IMG/VR virus record: IMGVR_UViG_3300034037_000045
Coordinates: 1 to 21,886 of that record
From: a virus
DNA length: 21,886 nt
Strand: one strand, 5' to 3'
A program made the position numbers and the translations under genes. A model generated the notes under the pieces. It did no database searches. It was not told the origin of the DNA and was given only the letters and a program-made list of their open reading frames with translations. Of the stretch, positions 1-10,123 are shown piece by piece. The stretch's first letter is position 1; each line of letters opens with the position of its first letter.

Positions 1-3000
1 ATTGAGACTCATTTCTAAGCTCTGTAAAGCTTTTAGTGTTTCTATCTAATATTAAACCTCTATTCAAAAATCTATCTCCAGCATCTATAGATAACGGAGC
101 TTTGAAAACATCATGATTCAATAATACATCTATATAATCTTTAGATTGTTCTCCTTCCTTTTCTTTAGTGTCATAACTATATATTGTGACATACCTAACT
201 TTCTTACCGTCCTCAACTTTTTCTTTAACACCTTTTATAACAGGAAGGAAGTTGATTTTGCTTTGTTCTGAATTAAAGAACGTTCTAAAGTTAAATCTCT
301 TATTCTTCAAAAACTCTCTCAATTCTTGAGAGCTTCTTATCTGATCGTAAGGTATAGATTTGTCTCCAAAGTATAAATATCCGCTTTGATAATATATAGC
401 CTTGTCAAGATTTCTTTTTGATTTAGGCTTACCATAAAATATTATATTGTTTATTAAACCGTATAAGTTTTTGCTATTTGAAAATGGTTCAAGCTCCATC
501 TTTGAATCAGTTTCCTTACCTTCTTTCAACACCTTAATAGTTGATATCTTGAAACCTTCAAGAGCTTGTGCTAAAGCTTCTACAACACCCTCTACCTCAC
601 TGTCGTTTAGATTTCTTGTTATTAATGGAACAAGTTTCCCATTATTAAGCTCCATTACTATAGAGCCATTAAACATTGAATCTAATTTAACTTCCTCTTC
701 GCTTGTAACTTTTTTAATAGAATTATTTCTTACAACATGAATTTCAGCTATATCACTTCTTTTTATACCAAGCTTCTTTAGAGAAGTGAATTTAATATTG
801 CCTTCTTCGTCTTCCTGATAATTAATAATACCTTGACTAACTCTATTTATTACAGATCCTACAGCTTTACCAGATTTAATTTCATTTATTATATCTTCTC
901 TATATTTATCAAGCTCCTCTTGTGCTTTAGCTAAAATCTCAGCACTTGTATTTAAATTATATGTACTTTTTATTCTGTTATATTCTTTACCAGACAACCT
1001 CTCTTCACTCAGATTCTTCATTAAATAGAATTTGAGAGGTATATAATATCTCTCATCTTCTACAGATTTATAATTCTCATCAAGTTTAAACCTTCCATCT
1101 AAATCAACAAATACAGGTCTATCACCACGCATTATAAAAGCATGAATGCCTGTATAATCATTTTTCTCCTCAAACTCTTTCTCCTCCTTTGATACATATT
1201 TTTCATATAACGATTTAGATAAATCATCTGATGAATCTCTTGTTACAAACAATACATAATACCCGTTTTCATTTTGGAATCCATCGTATCTTGATAAAGC
1301 TCTATATCTTGCTTTCTCTTCCTTGTTACTTTCTCTTACAGTATCTTGTATTCCAGTTGTTGAGAATATACTCTCCCTTCTTGCTAAATACTTAAATAAA
1401 TCTCCTGTAAATCTCTTATCCTTGATTGATCTATCCATCAATCCTTCATACAAATCAGAATCATATTTAGACTGTGTGTCGCTATCTGTTTTGAATAGGA
1501 CATATTTTGATTCAAATATTTCGACAAATCTCTTATTAATGTTGTTAAATAAAATTCTCTCTGCTCTATAAGCTTCTCTTAATCTTCTTAAATCATCTAA
1601 TTCTGATTTTAAATTTTCTGCAGCATCATTAAGTATATTTTTAAATACCTTATCAGTAAATTTTATACCGCTATTTATTCTTAAAAACAACTGCTTTAAG
1701 AATTTAAACATAGCAGTATCGTCAGTCAAATCCTCAGGATTTATTTGAGATACGTCTATACCATTCTTCTCTAAAACTCTTAATATAGTCTCATTTGGTA
1801 TCTCAGTTTTATTGCTTTTCTTCTTATGCTCTTCTACTATCTCCTTAAATATCTTTCTTGTTTGTTTTAAGTCTCTTGTTTTTTGATATATATTATTATC
1901 AAGGAAATCAATTAATCTTGAGTCAGTATTTATCCTTCTAACTAACAACGCTTCTACTTCACGAGAAAATCCATAAGCTTCCTCTATATGTTTTAATGTT
2001 TCTGTAAATCCAACTCTATCTACAAGATTTCTGTATTCAGACAGTTTTTCTATAGATTTGTTTAGTTCGTTTATTTTGTTCTTCTTATCCTCTAATTCTG
2101 AAATCATTTCAGCTAAAAACTCCTCATTACCTTCAACCTCTTCTGGAATAGTTTCAATATCTTTTCTTAATCTATCAAGCTCTTCTTCAACTTCCTTTAT
2201 CTTCTTTGTTTCTGATTTTATAATAGAATCTATAATACTTTTCAACACATTTGCTTGCTCTTTAGCAACTCTTAAATCAGTCTGTTCTGGAGTTTCTATT
2301 TCTAATAGATGCGCATTCTTCTCTGTTATCATTATAAAGTCCCTGTAGTTAGGCCCCATCTTACGAACACCTTCCTCACCAATTTCGTTTTTATATTTAA
2401 GCAATGGTGCGAAGAACATTCGTTTTATACCTTCGTTAATATCTTCAACTAACACACCTTCCATTCCAGCGAAATGTGCAAGCTTATATCTTCTATCATT
2501 AGCTTCCCACTTACTCTTAATAGAATAGAACAATCTATTAGCTTCTTCTTTTACCTTGTCATCATTCTTAAATCTTTTAGATAGATCATTATATAAATCT
2601 TTGTGGTATTTTGCCTGAAGCTCATAAAGCTTCTTCTTTTTAAATTTATCAAAATTCTCTCTATCTAAAAATAATTTGTTACTTGAAAATACATTACCTA
2701 CAAAATCTTTACTTACTTCTTTTTTGTTTTTATCTATATTATTTACAGTATCTGTTAATTCACTATAAAACTCATTTAAGTATGCATTTACAAAATCACC
2801 TTCATTCTCAAAAGCAGTAACACCTTCATCTAAATATTTTCTAAACCCCTCATTAACCTTATCATCTTCAGACAGTCTTTGAGACAGGTTTATAACATTA
2901 CCAAGAGTGTTTGAGTATATACCTTTTTCGATAGCTTCAGACAATTTTGGATTAGCTTCTATAGCACTTTTAACCTTATCTTTAAACTCATTATACTCTT

Positions 3001-5320
3001 CGGTATTATCGTCTGTCTTCTCTCCTATTTTTGCTTTTGTTATTCTTTCTGCTAAAGTATCTACAACCTCTTCTTTTACTTCTGAAGCTCTTTTTGATAG
3101 TATTTCAGAATCGTTTATTTCATTAGCTTTTGTTTCGTATTCATTAGCGAAAAATCTTCTTGCAAACAATTCGTACCCGTGATGTATAGATCTCTTTTCA
3201 GAGGCAGGCATTTCTTCCCAAACCTGCTTTGCTCTATTCCATACTTCTTTTAACTCTGGACCGTATTTCTTTATGTATTCTTCTGAAAGTGCATTCTCAC
3301 CAAATTCAGCTTTATATTTCTCATAATCAAATGTTGGAGAACCAAATTCATTGAATATACTATCTATAGTTTTATTCTTTAGTTTATTTGAAGCCCAGTA
3401 AACAAAAGGAATTATTCCTTTATTATACAAATGTGTTAAATTATCGTCAGCAGAAACGGTCGCCTTATGTTTCTCTAATTCAAGCATTGTTCTTAAAACA
3501 TCGCCATACATCTGATCATATTGATCAAGATATTCTTTAGATTTCTGACTCATCAAATGAGGCTCTCCTTTTACTGCTGAACGTATAGACGATCCTGAAA
3601 TCATAATTCCACCGCCTATAACACCACCCAAGAAAGACTCCTTTAATTCATTAGACTCTCTTAAACTTCTTTCAACTATGCCTCTATATTCAGCTGGTAA
3701 ATACCCAGCTTTAACATCCATAGCTATAGAAGGAAGTTCTTGTGCATAGAATTGAAAAACTTCTTCAACACCTTCTAATCCAGAACCAACCAATAATTTA
3801 GTGGGAACTTCTAATGTGTTAAATATCTTTCTATTGTTGAACACAAACTTGTTTATGTTATGTCTTGCAGCTGAAGCTACAGGTATTGACTTTGAGAATA
3901 CTAAAAACGTTTGCATTATATCAAAAGGCAATAAAGCCATATTCATAGTCATTGTTACAGAAGCTGCTTCCTCCGCCATTTCTCTTGCCTTCTCTTGAGA
4001 ATAATTCATTGATAAGTATTTATCAAGCTGCTGTCTATAAACCTGTTCAGCTTCCATTAATGACTCTGAATATCTGTTATATGTACCTATAACTATATTC
4101 TCTCCAACACCGCTTAAACTTGATAACAATGTAGGATTTGTCTTTAAGTAGTTTTTTAGAAACTCATTATATTGTGCAACTCTTTGACTGAAGATAGGAG
4201 TAGATCTTGTAAATTTAGAAAACTGACCAAATCCTTCAACGTATTTCCCGCCAGCAGCTAAACTTCTTGCTACTGCACTGTTTCCAAATACAGATGAACC
4301 TATCGTACCAAGAAGTCTTCCTCCAAGCTTAACAGCTCCAGTAGATCCAATAAACATACCAACTGTTGTTCCCGATGATTGAATACCTTTTAACACATTT
4401 GAAGCTGTTAAGAAATCTGTCTCTATATCAGATGTTGGTATATATGTATATTCATTGGCAGTCTCTATAATCTTATTTGAAATTTCAGTTAAGAAGTTAT
4501 ATGGATCAGGGTTATAATCTATATCAAGCTGGTTTAACCCAAATGACACAGCCTCTTTACCAAGTTGAAAAAGACCTCCAAAAGCACCAATAGTACCACC
4601 AACTAAATTAGCAACAAAACCACCAGCTACCTTTGCAGCTATCTCATAAGGATTTGCATATTCTAACGGATCTCTCAAATAATCTTGATAAGAACCTAAT
4701 GGGTTCAATCCTAAATTATTCATTTGAGACATGTATTCAGACGCTTTCTCTTGAGAATATCCAGTAACTCTCTCAAGGTCTGATATAGACGGATCGAACT
4801 CATATAATGATCTTATTGAAAATATCTTTTCTGCATTGCCTTTTATTATTGATTTGTATATGTCAGAATTTATCTCATCTTGAGCTATTCTGTTTACTAC
4901 GTAATCACTAAACTCCTTTTTTATCTCAAGCTTTATTTCATCTGGTAAACTTGCAAGTTCAGGATTTGCATTAAAATCATTTTCCCATAATGTAGGAACA
5001 TCTATACCGTTTGGAGACTTTGCAATATTATACCATTCTTCATATTTGTTTTTTATGCCATCACCAAACTTACTATTGAAATCTATTTGTACAGGCTCTA
5101 TTTTTGGTTCTTCAACATGATTGTCAACACTTACACCAGTATCTAAATCAGAGCTGAAATCTTGCTTTAAAACATCTCCTGAAGATTCTTTTAACGACAA
5201 ATCAACTTCAGGCTTATTGTTATTTATAGGCTTCGTTGTTTCTACATTCTCTACATTTAAATCTGAATCAGATACAACCTGATTGTCTGCTACTCTTTTA
5301 GATTTAAAATCTTCTGGCAT
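1..5320 (-). CDS. Very large internal virion (cargo-type) protein, C-terminus beyond window
   Basis: An open frame of 1773 codons runs without a stop from the ATG at 5318-5320 to the left edge, so the C-terminus is missing. The first ~110 residues are acidic, polar and look disordered. Gly/Ala-rich hydrophobic stretches follow at about residues 227-254, 315-346, 449-484 and 561-583; the rest is charged and largely helical, with a strong coiled coil near residues 1030-1100. It starts 3 bases after the 702-residue gene. In crAss-like phages the genes downstream of the muzzle and first cargo gene encode giant proteins packaged in the particle, some being parts of a virion RNA polymerase. I saw no DxDxD-type polymerase motif in the visible part, so I assign an internal ejected protein only. 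The hydrophobic segments could let it enter or cross the host membrane (inference). The reading frame is certain; the function is not. Confidence 0.85.
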   Translation of the reverse strand, partial: MPEDFKSKRVADNQVVSDSDLNVENVETTKPINNNKPEVDLSLKESSGDVLKQDFSSDLDTGVSVDNHVEEPKIEPVQIDFNSKFGDGIKNKYEEWYNIAKSPNGIDVPTLWENDFNANPELASLPDEIKLEIKKEFSDYVVNRIAQDEINSDIYKSIIKGNAEKIFSIRSLYEFDPSISDLERVTGYSQEKASEYMSQMNNLGLNPLGSYQDYLRDPLEYANPYEIAAKVAGGFVANLVGGTIGAFGGLFQLGKEAVSFGLNQLDIDYNPDPYNFLTEISNKIIETANEYTYIPTSDIETDFLTASNVLKGIQSSGTTVGMFIGSTGAVKLGGRLLGTIGSSVFGNSAVARSLAAGGKYVEGFGQFSKFTRSTPIFSQRVAQYNEFLKNYLKTNPTLLSSLSGVGENIVIGTYNRYSESLMEAEQVYRQQLDKYLSMNYSQEKAREMAEEAASVTMTMNMALLPFDIMQTFLVFSKSIPVASAARHNINKFVFNNRKIFNTLEVPTKLLVGSGLEGVEEVFQFYAQELPSIAMDVKAGYLPAEYRGIVERSLRESNELKESFLGGVIGGGIMISGSSIRSAVKGEPHLMSQKSKEYLDQYDQMYGDVLRTMLELEKHKATVSADDNLTHLYNKGIIPFVYWASNKLKNKTIDSIFNEFGSPTFDYEKYKAEFGENALSEEYIKKYGPELKEVWNRAKQVWEEMPASEKRSIHHGYELFARRFFANEYETKANEINDSEILSKRASEVKEEVVDTLAERITKAKIGEKTDDNTEEYNEFKDKVKSAIEANPKLSEAIEKGIYSNTLGNVINLSQRLSEDDKVNEGFRKYLDEGVTAFENEGDFVNAYLNEFYSELTDTVNNIDKNKKEVSKDFVGNVFSSNKLFLDRENFDKFKKKKLYELQAKYHKDLYNDLSKRFKNDDKVKEEANRLFYSIKSKWEANDRRYKLAHFAGMEGVLVEDINEGIKRMFFAPLLKYKNEIGEEGVRKMGPNYRDFIMITEKNAHLLEIETPEQTDLRVAKEQANVLKSIIDSIIKSETKKIKEVEEELDRLRKDIETIPEEVEGNEEFLAEMISELEDKKNKINELNKSIEKLSEYRNLVDRVGFTETLKHIEEAYGFSREVEALLVRRINTDSRLIDFLDNNIYQKTRDLKQTRKIFKEIVEEHKKKSNKTEIPNETILRVLEKNGIDVSQINPEDLTDDTAMFKFLKQLFLRINSGIKFTDKVFKNILNDAAENLKSELDDLRRLREAYRAERILFNNINKRFVEIFESKYVLFKTDSDTQSKYDSDLYEGLMDRSIKDKRFTGDLFKYLARRESIFSTTGIQDTVRESNKEEKARYRALSRYDGFQNENGYYVLFVTRDSSDDLSKSLYEKYVSKEEKEFEEKNDYTGIHAFIMRGDRPVFVDLDGRFKLDENYKSVEDERYYIPLKFYLMKNLSEERLSGKEYNRIKSTYNLNTSAEILAKAQEELDKYREDIINEIKSGKAVGSVINRVSQGIINYQEDEEGNIKFTSLKKLGIKRSDIAEIHVVRNNSIKKVTSEEEVKLDSMFNGSIVMELNNGKLVPLITRNLNDSEVEGVVEALAQALEGFKISTIKVLKEGKETDSKMELEPFSNSKNLYGLINNIIFYGKPKSKRNLDKAIYYQSGYLYFGDKSIPYDQIRSSQELREFLKNKRFNFRTFFNSEQSKINFLPVIKGVKEKVEDGKKVRYVTIYSYDTKEKEGEQSKDYIDVLLNHDVFKAPLSIDAGDRFLNRGLILDRNTKSFTELRNESQ

Positions 5321-5323
5321 ATA

Positions 5324-7432
5324 TTATTTTTTTTGTTCGTTAGAAAAACGATCTCTTAATTCCAAATATGTTGAATATATATCTTTATCGTCTTCAAAAA
5401 ACACCTCCTCTTCCTTTGTAAAACTTCCATCAGCATTGCGTTTGCTAACAACAAATACATTAACAGGATGATCATCAGAATACGCTTTCGTAAACTTAAT
5501 ATTATATGTGTCTTTACCTATTTTAATATCTGAGTTTATGTTAGGAATAATACCATGTGTTTCATAAGCATTTTTATATACAGTAGCTTGTGACAGGAAC
5601 GTTTTTTCAGCATCACTTAATTTTAGATTTGTTTCAATTTCTTTTTTCATTTGCAAATTTAAAGGATCTTCAGGATTAAATTTTTCAAGCTTATTTAATA
5701 TTTCATTTTTGACAAATTCATGATTTTTTGTATCTTTACTTATTTTTCTTTCAATAAATCTTCCAGATTTCGTTTTATACCCAACAATAATATTTCCAAA
5801 AATATCTGCTCCAACAGAAATTGGAGTAATATCTTCGTTAATTGTATTTTGAGGTATTTTAGACAAACCTTCTTTAGTTATTTCATAGTAAGTTCCTCCA
5901 CTTGACTTTAACAAGTTATCAATTCCTTCCATAAAATCATTTCCTCTTGTAGTACCTTTACTTACTATAGAAGGTGCTGACACAATTGAGTTTGTTTCAA
6001 TAATATTTGAAATATCGTCTTTAGCCATACCTGATGCAACATCTTTGTAAGCACCAATAGGATCTCCTATATTACTATATGCAGATTCAACAACATTTGA
6101 AAATATATCAAGTAAATTAACATTATCACCGTATTTTTCTTTATCTGCTATATTAGCATCCAAGAAGCTCTTAACAGAACTTTCTATTCTCGCTATTTCA
6201 TTTCCTATTTCTAAAGATTTATTTTCAAGATTTCTTATCTCTACTTCCTTAGCAGCTATATCTTTCTTTAAATTTTCTGGCATATCTTTTCCTTTATAAT
6301 TCTTCTTAACACTACTAACATACGCTGTTAACTGTACAAGTTGTGTGTTTAAATCATTTTGCATTTGCTTCAAAGCTCCAATGCTTCTTACCTTGTCAAT
6401 ATACGGTATAATAGTTGCCTTAACATCACTTCCAATGTTAGAAGCCATTAGATTAAATGCCAAATCATCAGTAGTTGCATATCTACCAGATTCAGGAGTT
6501 TTTGGTGTTGAAATATCCAAACTCTTTTTCAATCCACTCTTAGCAATTATATTACCGCCAATCAATCTACCTAAATCTGTTTTAGGATTGTATGAAGGAT
6601 CTTCTATCATTCTTGCAGCATCTACTAATGCATAATTAAAATACTCTCCAGGAGATATAGGAACTTTTTTACCATCTTCAGTCTCCTTCATAAACATATC
6701 TTCATGTCTTGATAAATCTCTTGCGTATGCTGATGTAATAGCGTCTTCAGGTAAGATATTTCTAAATACTTGAAATGCCTTATTTCTTGTTACACCAGAT
6801 TGTGTAATAGATTTTAATATACCTTGAGCATCAGTACCACTTATAGCACCAAGATTTCTCAGCTGAAGAATTTCTTTAGAATCTGCAGCTATATTAGCTT
6901 TATTTAATAATTTAGTTATATCCTCTTGAGTTAAATAATTCTCTACACTAACAAAAGGTCTTACTACTATATTACCTTCACTATCCCTCATTAATGACCT
7001 CTCAAGTATATATTTTGCTGTGTCAGGATCTTTTTCATATAACTTGCCAGCCTTTTCTGCAAGCTCTTGATAGTTTTTAGCTGTATTAACTATGTTATAC
7101 AATTTGCCGCCTGGAAGCATATCCTGTTCTATCATTGATCTATACTTCTTTACAACAGGTAATATAGCTTCGTAATTTTTAGATTGTACATAAGGCTCTA
7201 CCTCCTTCTCAAGTTGTTGTCTGTATTCTCCAAGAGTATTATACAAATCAGCTGTCTGAACATCAAGATACGGTATCTTACCTACTATGTTATTTATAAC
7301 ACTTCCTTCTTCAGCTAATTTAGCAGCTTTAGCAGCTCTATCTTTAAACTTTAATTCAGCTGCTTTTAATCCTAAATCTAAATTTAATTGTACTGGATTT
7401 AATCCAAAAATACTATCGTAAGGAGTAGCCAT
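5324..7432 (-). CDS. Internal virion (cargo-type) protein, 702 aa
   Basis: This is a soluble-looking protein with no signal peptide or clear membrane segment. The first ~200 residues are helical and rich in Lys, Glu, Ala and Leu; a further helical, coiled-coil-like stretch lies around residues 350-425. The C-terminal third is mixed and ends in a charged tail rich in Asp, Glu and Lys. The start follows an A/T-rich leader with no Shine-Dalgarno; the gene lies 8 bases after the 887-residue gene and 3 bases before the giant one. Its place between two putative cargo genes, just downstream of the muzzle-like gene, matches the internal-protein block of crAss-like phages. I recognise no enzymatic motif. 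A packaged protein ejected with the DNA is the best inference from position; a tail-internal scaffold is an alternative. Confidence 0.8.
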   Translation of the reverse strand: MATPYDSIFGLNPVQLNLDLGLKAAELKFKDRAAKAAKLAEEGSVINNIVGKIPYLDVQTADLYNTLGEYRQQLEKEVEPYVQSKNYEAILPVVKKYRSMIEQDMLPGGKLYNIVNTAKNYQELAEKAGKLYEKDPDTAKYILERSLMRDSEGNIVVRPFVSVENYLTQEDITKLLNKANIAADSKEILQLRNLGAISGTDAQGILKSITQSGVTRNKAFQVFRNILPEDAITSAYARDLSRHEDMFMKETEDGKKVPISPGEYFNYALVDAARMIEDPSYNPKTDLGRLIGGNIIAKSGLKKSLDISTPKTPESGRYATTDDLAFNLMASNIGSDVKATIIPYIDKVRSIGALKQMQNDLNTQLVQLTAYVSSVKKNYKGKDMPENLKKDIAAKEVEIRNLENKSLEIGNEIARIESSVKSFLDANIADKEKYGDNVNLLDIFSNVVESAYSNIGDPIGAYKDVASGMAKDDISNIIETNSIVSAPSIVSKGTTRGNDFMEGIDNLLKSSGGTYYEITKEGLSKIPQNTINEDITPISVGADIFGNIIVGYKTKSGRFIERKISKDTKNHEFVKNEILNKLEKFNPEDPLNLQMKKEIETNLKLSDAEKTFLSQATVYKNAYETHGIIPNINSDIKIGKDTYNIKFTKAYSDDHPVNVFVVSKRNADGSFTKEEEVFFEDDKDIYSTYLELRDRFSNEQKK

Positions 7433-7440
7433 ATATTATT

Positions 7441-10104
7441 TTAATTTGTACCAGTTTTACTAGATGATTTACTACCACTACTTGAACCAATATTTATACC
7501 AACTTCACTGCCAGCATGATATCCCGATGTTGTTATAGGAGTTCCTTGTAATGATGAGAATGTATTTAACAATTGCATCAACTGATCCATTTGCAATCCT
7601 TCTCCATACTCATCAGCGCTTTTTGTAACTGATTGTAAATTACCATAATTCATATAAATATTACCTAAATTAGATATATCTGAAACTCCTTTATTTAGAT
7701 ATGTATTCTTAATTCCTTTAGCTTTCAATACACTGTCGTCAATAGTACTTCTATATGCTCTATCTTTATAACCTATATCAGAATAAACGCCATATATATT
7801 CCCTAATAATTGAGATATAACTCTTGGATCATTCCATTGAGCTTCAACATTCATCTTTCTGTCATATAAATCATTTACAGCTCTCTGTGTTGTAGATAGA
7901 TTAGAAGCTCTCATTGCAGCGTAAGCACTTTGACCTAATCCTGCACTAACTCTCTTCATTTCTTGATTAGCAGCTTCCTTCTGTCTTTCAAGTTCTCTTA
8001 ATTGAGGATTTATATTGTATTCTCTTTTTCTTTTAGCGTAATCAGCTGCTTCACCAAGCCCTCTTTCGTATAGTTGTTTATACGGATTTTCTCTATATGG
8101 AAGACCTTCAGCTTTATCAAACAACCCTCTTCCTATATTGTATAACACAGGAGCAGCTTGAGAGGCTAAATAAGCATACTTCTCATAATCAATATTCTTA
8201 TCTGTTCCATTTTCAACATTTATCTCGTCAGCAAATGGATTTGTAAATCTAGTTTCATCAAGAATTATATCTTTATTATTTCCAGTTGGGATATTGATTT
8301 CAGATGAATTTATAGGATTAGCTGGAACATAAACATCAGACAAAAATTGTTCTTCTGCAGGAGGTCCCATTAATGATGGATCTATATATGCAGTATAATT
8401 GCTATAATCAGTATCGTCAGTATATCCTGTATATGACGAATAATCTTCAGGATCGGTGTATGCTGTATAGTTCTTCTCTCCTCCATCAAATCCGAACTGA
8501 TGCTTCCATTTTTTTGCGTTTCTTGCAAAATTAGCTCTTTTTACAGTAACTGGATCAAACTTGTCTTTATGAGACAAAACATAATTAGCAAACTCTTGAA
8601 CACCCATTCCGTGTCTTTTAGCTTGCTCTGTAAACTTACCTCTGTTCTCAGGTTTTATATATATACCGCCATATTTAAATTGATCTAAATTACCGCCATA
8701 CATCATCATAGGGAGCTGTGCAGGCATTTGTTTAGACTGTCCTTGTTGTTGCATTGCAGCTTGAGCTTGTTGCTGCATCATAGCTTGTTCTTCTGGAGTT
8801 AATTGTTGTTGAGGTTGTTGAGGCTGTGCTTGCTGAGATGACATAGCTTCTCTTAATTCAGGGTATTTCTCCATCAATTTCTCAACGTCTTTCTTCATTT
8901 TCTCTATCCTAACTTCCTCTTGCATCCTCTTTAACTCCTCTTTCTTCTGCTCAACTTCATTCTCAACAATTCTTATAGTATTCTCATCTATAGAATCTCC
9001 AGATTTACCTGTTTTCTTTTTTACCTTGTCTAATTTAGATTCAATGGATTTTACAGCTTCAGCAAATGTTTTGCCCTTAAATTCGCCTTCAGGAACTTTT
9101 AATGTATCTGAAAAAATAGTGTTATCTGTCTTAGACATAGCTTCACCGCCTTCAACTTCAGCTAAAGGTGGAAGTCCAGTTTGAATTACAGGATTACCAT
9201 TTGCATCAACTTTTATACCACCCTGACTATGAGATGGCCCTTCATACGCAATAGAGTTTCCTATCTCTCCTCCGTTTTGATATTTGTTTTTATACATAGA
9301 ACCTCCGTATTTATATTGAACTAGATTTACATTAGGATTTACAGCAGACTGTTGCATTGCCTGAGGTTGATACATCCCGTAATTAGACGTAGCATACATA
9401 CCTTGCATTTGATTTTGCTGCTGATTATTTTGTATAGCCTGCATATTTGCAGCAATGTTATTGACATTACCTACAGTGGATTGCAACATTTGTAAGCCTT
9501 GCATAGGATTGTTTTGAACAACCTGACCTATACCACCAGAACCAGACATTCCAGCAGCCATAGAAGCTATACCTCCAGCTGACTGAACGATATTACCAAC
9601 ATTCATTGCAGTACCACCTCTCTGAAATCCTTCTTTTGTAGTATCAACACCTTCCATTATTTTACCAAAACCTTGTGTTCCAGCTCCTATAGCACCAGCA
9701 ACATTTCCTGTAAGAATACCTCCACCAACACCAGCTGCTATACTTCCTATTCCAGATGAAATGTCTTTTACCTTTTCCTGACCTGAATAAAGCTGTGGTT
9801 GATTAGTGTTTCCAAATAATTGGTTTGTAGTAGATGTTAAACTGTCAGCTATTCCACTTGCTCCTGGTATGAAACTCAATGCTCCTTTACCAACTCCTTG
9901 AGCTAATCCTTGTGTTACATCTGTAAACTCATCTACACCCTTTATATAATCATCTTCTCCATCAACAACTTTACCAAGACCTCTCTCAATAGCATCGCCA
10001 TATCCAACACCAAGAATATCTGTTGTTGATAACACATTACCAGTCGTCTCAAGCGCTGTGTCTAAAGCCTTGCCTAAAAAGATATTCTTAAATTTATTAG
10101 CCAT
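7441..10104 (-). CDS. Cargo-like internal virion protein, low complexity, 887 aa
   Basis: Residues 1-200 are a long Gly/Ala/Ser-rich, mildly hydrophobic region. Residues ~195-260 are rich in Gln, Asn and Met. A conserved-looking PSHSQGGI segment lies at ~288-296, followed by an EVEGGE motif. A Lys/Glu coiled coil covers ~326-422 and a Gln-rich tract ~424-455. Short KYGG motifs occur on both sides of the coiled coil. A Tyr/Thr/Asp-rich repetitive tract covers ~542-575, and the C-terminal third is helical, ending in a Ser/Gly-rich tail. The gene lies 19 bases after the muzzle-like gene, the position of the first cargo protein (C1) in the phage phiCrAss001 virion. The proposed role is packing inside the capsid or tail barrel and ejection on infection. 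No enzymatic motif is visible. Identification rests on composition, motif pattern and position. Confidence 0.82.
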   Translation of the reverse strand: MANKFKNIFLGKALDTALETTGNVLSTTDILGVGYGDAIERGLGKVVDGEDDYIKGVDEFTDVTQGLAQGVGKGALSFIPGASGIADSLTSTTNQLFGNTNQPQLYSGQEKVKDISSGIGSIAAGVGGGILTGNVAGAIGAGTQGFGKIMEGVDTTKEGFQRGGTAMNVGNIVQSAGGIASMAAGMSGSGGIGQVVQNNPMQGLQMLQSTVGNVNNIAANMQAIQNNQQQNQMQGMYATSNYGMYQPQAMQQSAVNPNVNLVQYKYGGSMYKNKYQNGGEIGNSIAYEGPSHSQGGIKVDANGNPVIQTGLPPLAEVEGGEAMSKTDNTIFSDTLKVPEGEFKGKTFAEAVKSIESKLDKVKKKTGKSGDSIDENTIRIVENEVEQKKEELKRMQEEVRIEKMKKDVEKLMEKYPELREAMSSQQAQPQQPQQQLTPEEQAMMQQQAQAAMQQQGQSKQMPAQLPMMMYGGNLDQFKYGGIYIKPENRGKFTEQAKRHGMGVQEFANYVLSHKDKFDPVTVKRANFARNAKKWKHQFGFDGGEKNYTAYTDPEDYSSYTGYTDDTDYSNYTAYIDPSLMGPPAEEQFLSDVYVPANPINSSEINIPTGNNKDIILDETRFTNPFADEINVENGTDKNIDYEKYAYLASQAAPVLYNIGRGLFDKAEGLPYRENPYKQLYERGLGEAADYAKRKREYNINPQLRELERQKEAANQEMKRVSAGLGQSAYAAMRASNLSTTQRAVNDLYDRKMNVEAQWNDPRVISQLLGNIYGVYSDIGYKDRAYRSTIDDSVLKAKGIKNTYLNKGVSDISNLGNIYMNYGNLQSVTKSADEYGEGLQMDQLMQLLNTFSSLQGTPITTSGYHAGSEVGINIGSSSGSKSSSKTGTN
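8381..8483 (-). repeat. Short repetitive Tyr/Thr/Asp-coding tract
   Basis: Within the 887-residue gene, about residues 542-575 repeat units of the form Y-T-(A/G)-Y-(T/I)-D followed by acidic residues (for example NYTAYTDPEDYSSYTGYTD). The DNA repeats are imperfect. Such tracts often form extended, sticky, low-complexity segments; a packing role in the particle is conjecture. Confidence 0.55.
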
Positions 10105-10123
10105 AGTAATTATTACGTTTAAA

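Noticed and set aside
447-3998. Several plus-strand open frames of 60-97 codons
   Set aside because: They lie opposite the giant minus-strand gene and are rich in Ser, Leu and Phe, as expected from the antisense of Lys/Glu-rich coding DNA.
1-5320. Virion RNA polymerase catalytic subunit
   Set aside because: I looked for a DxDxD-type motif such as DFDID in the visible part and found only an isolated LDIDY near residue 260, which lacks the right context.
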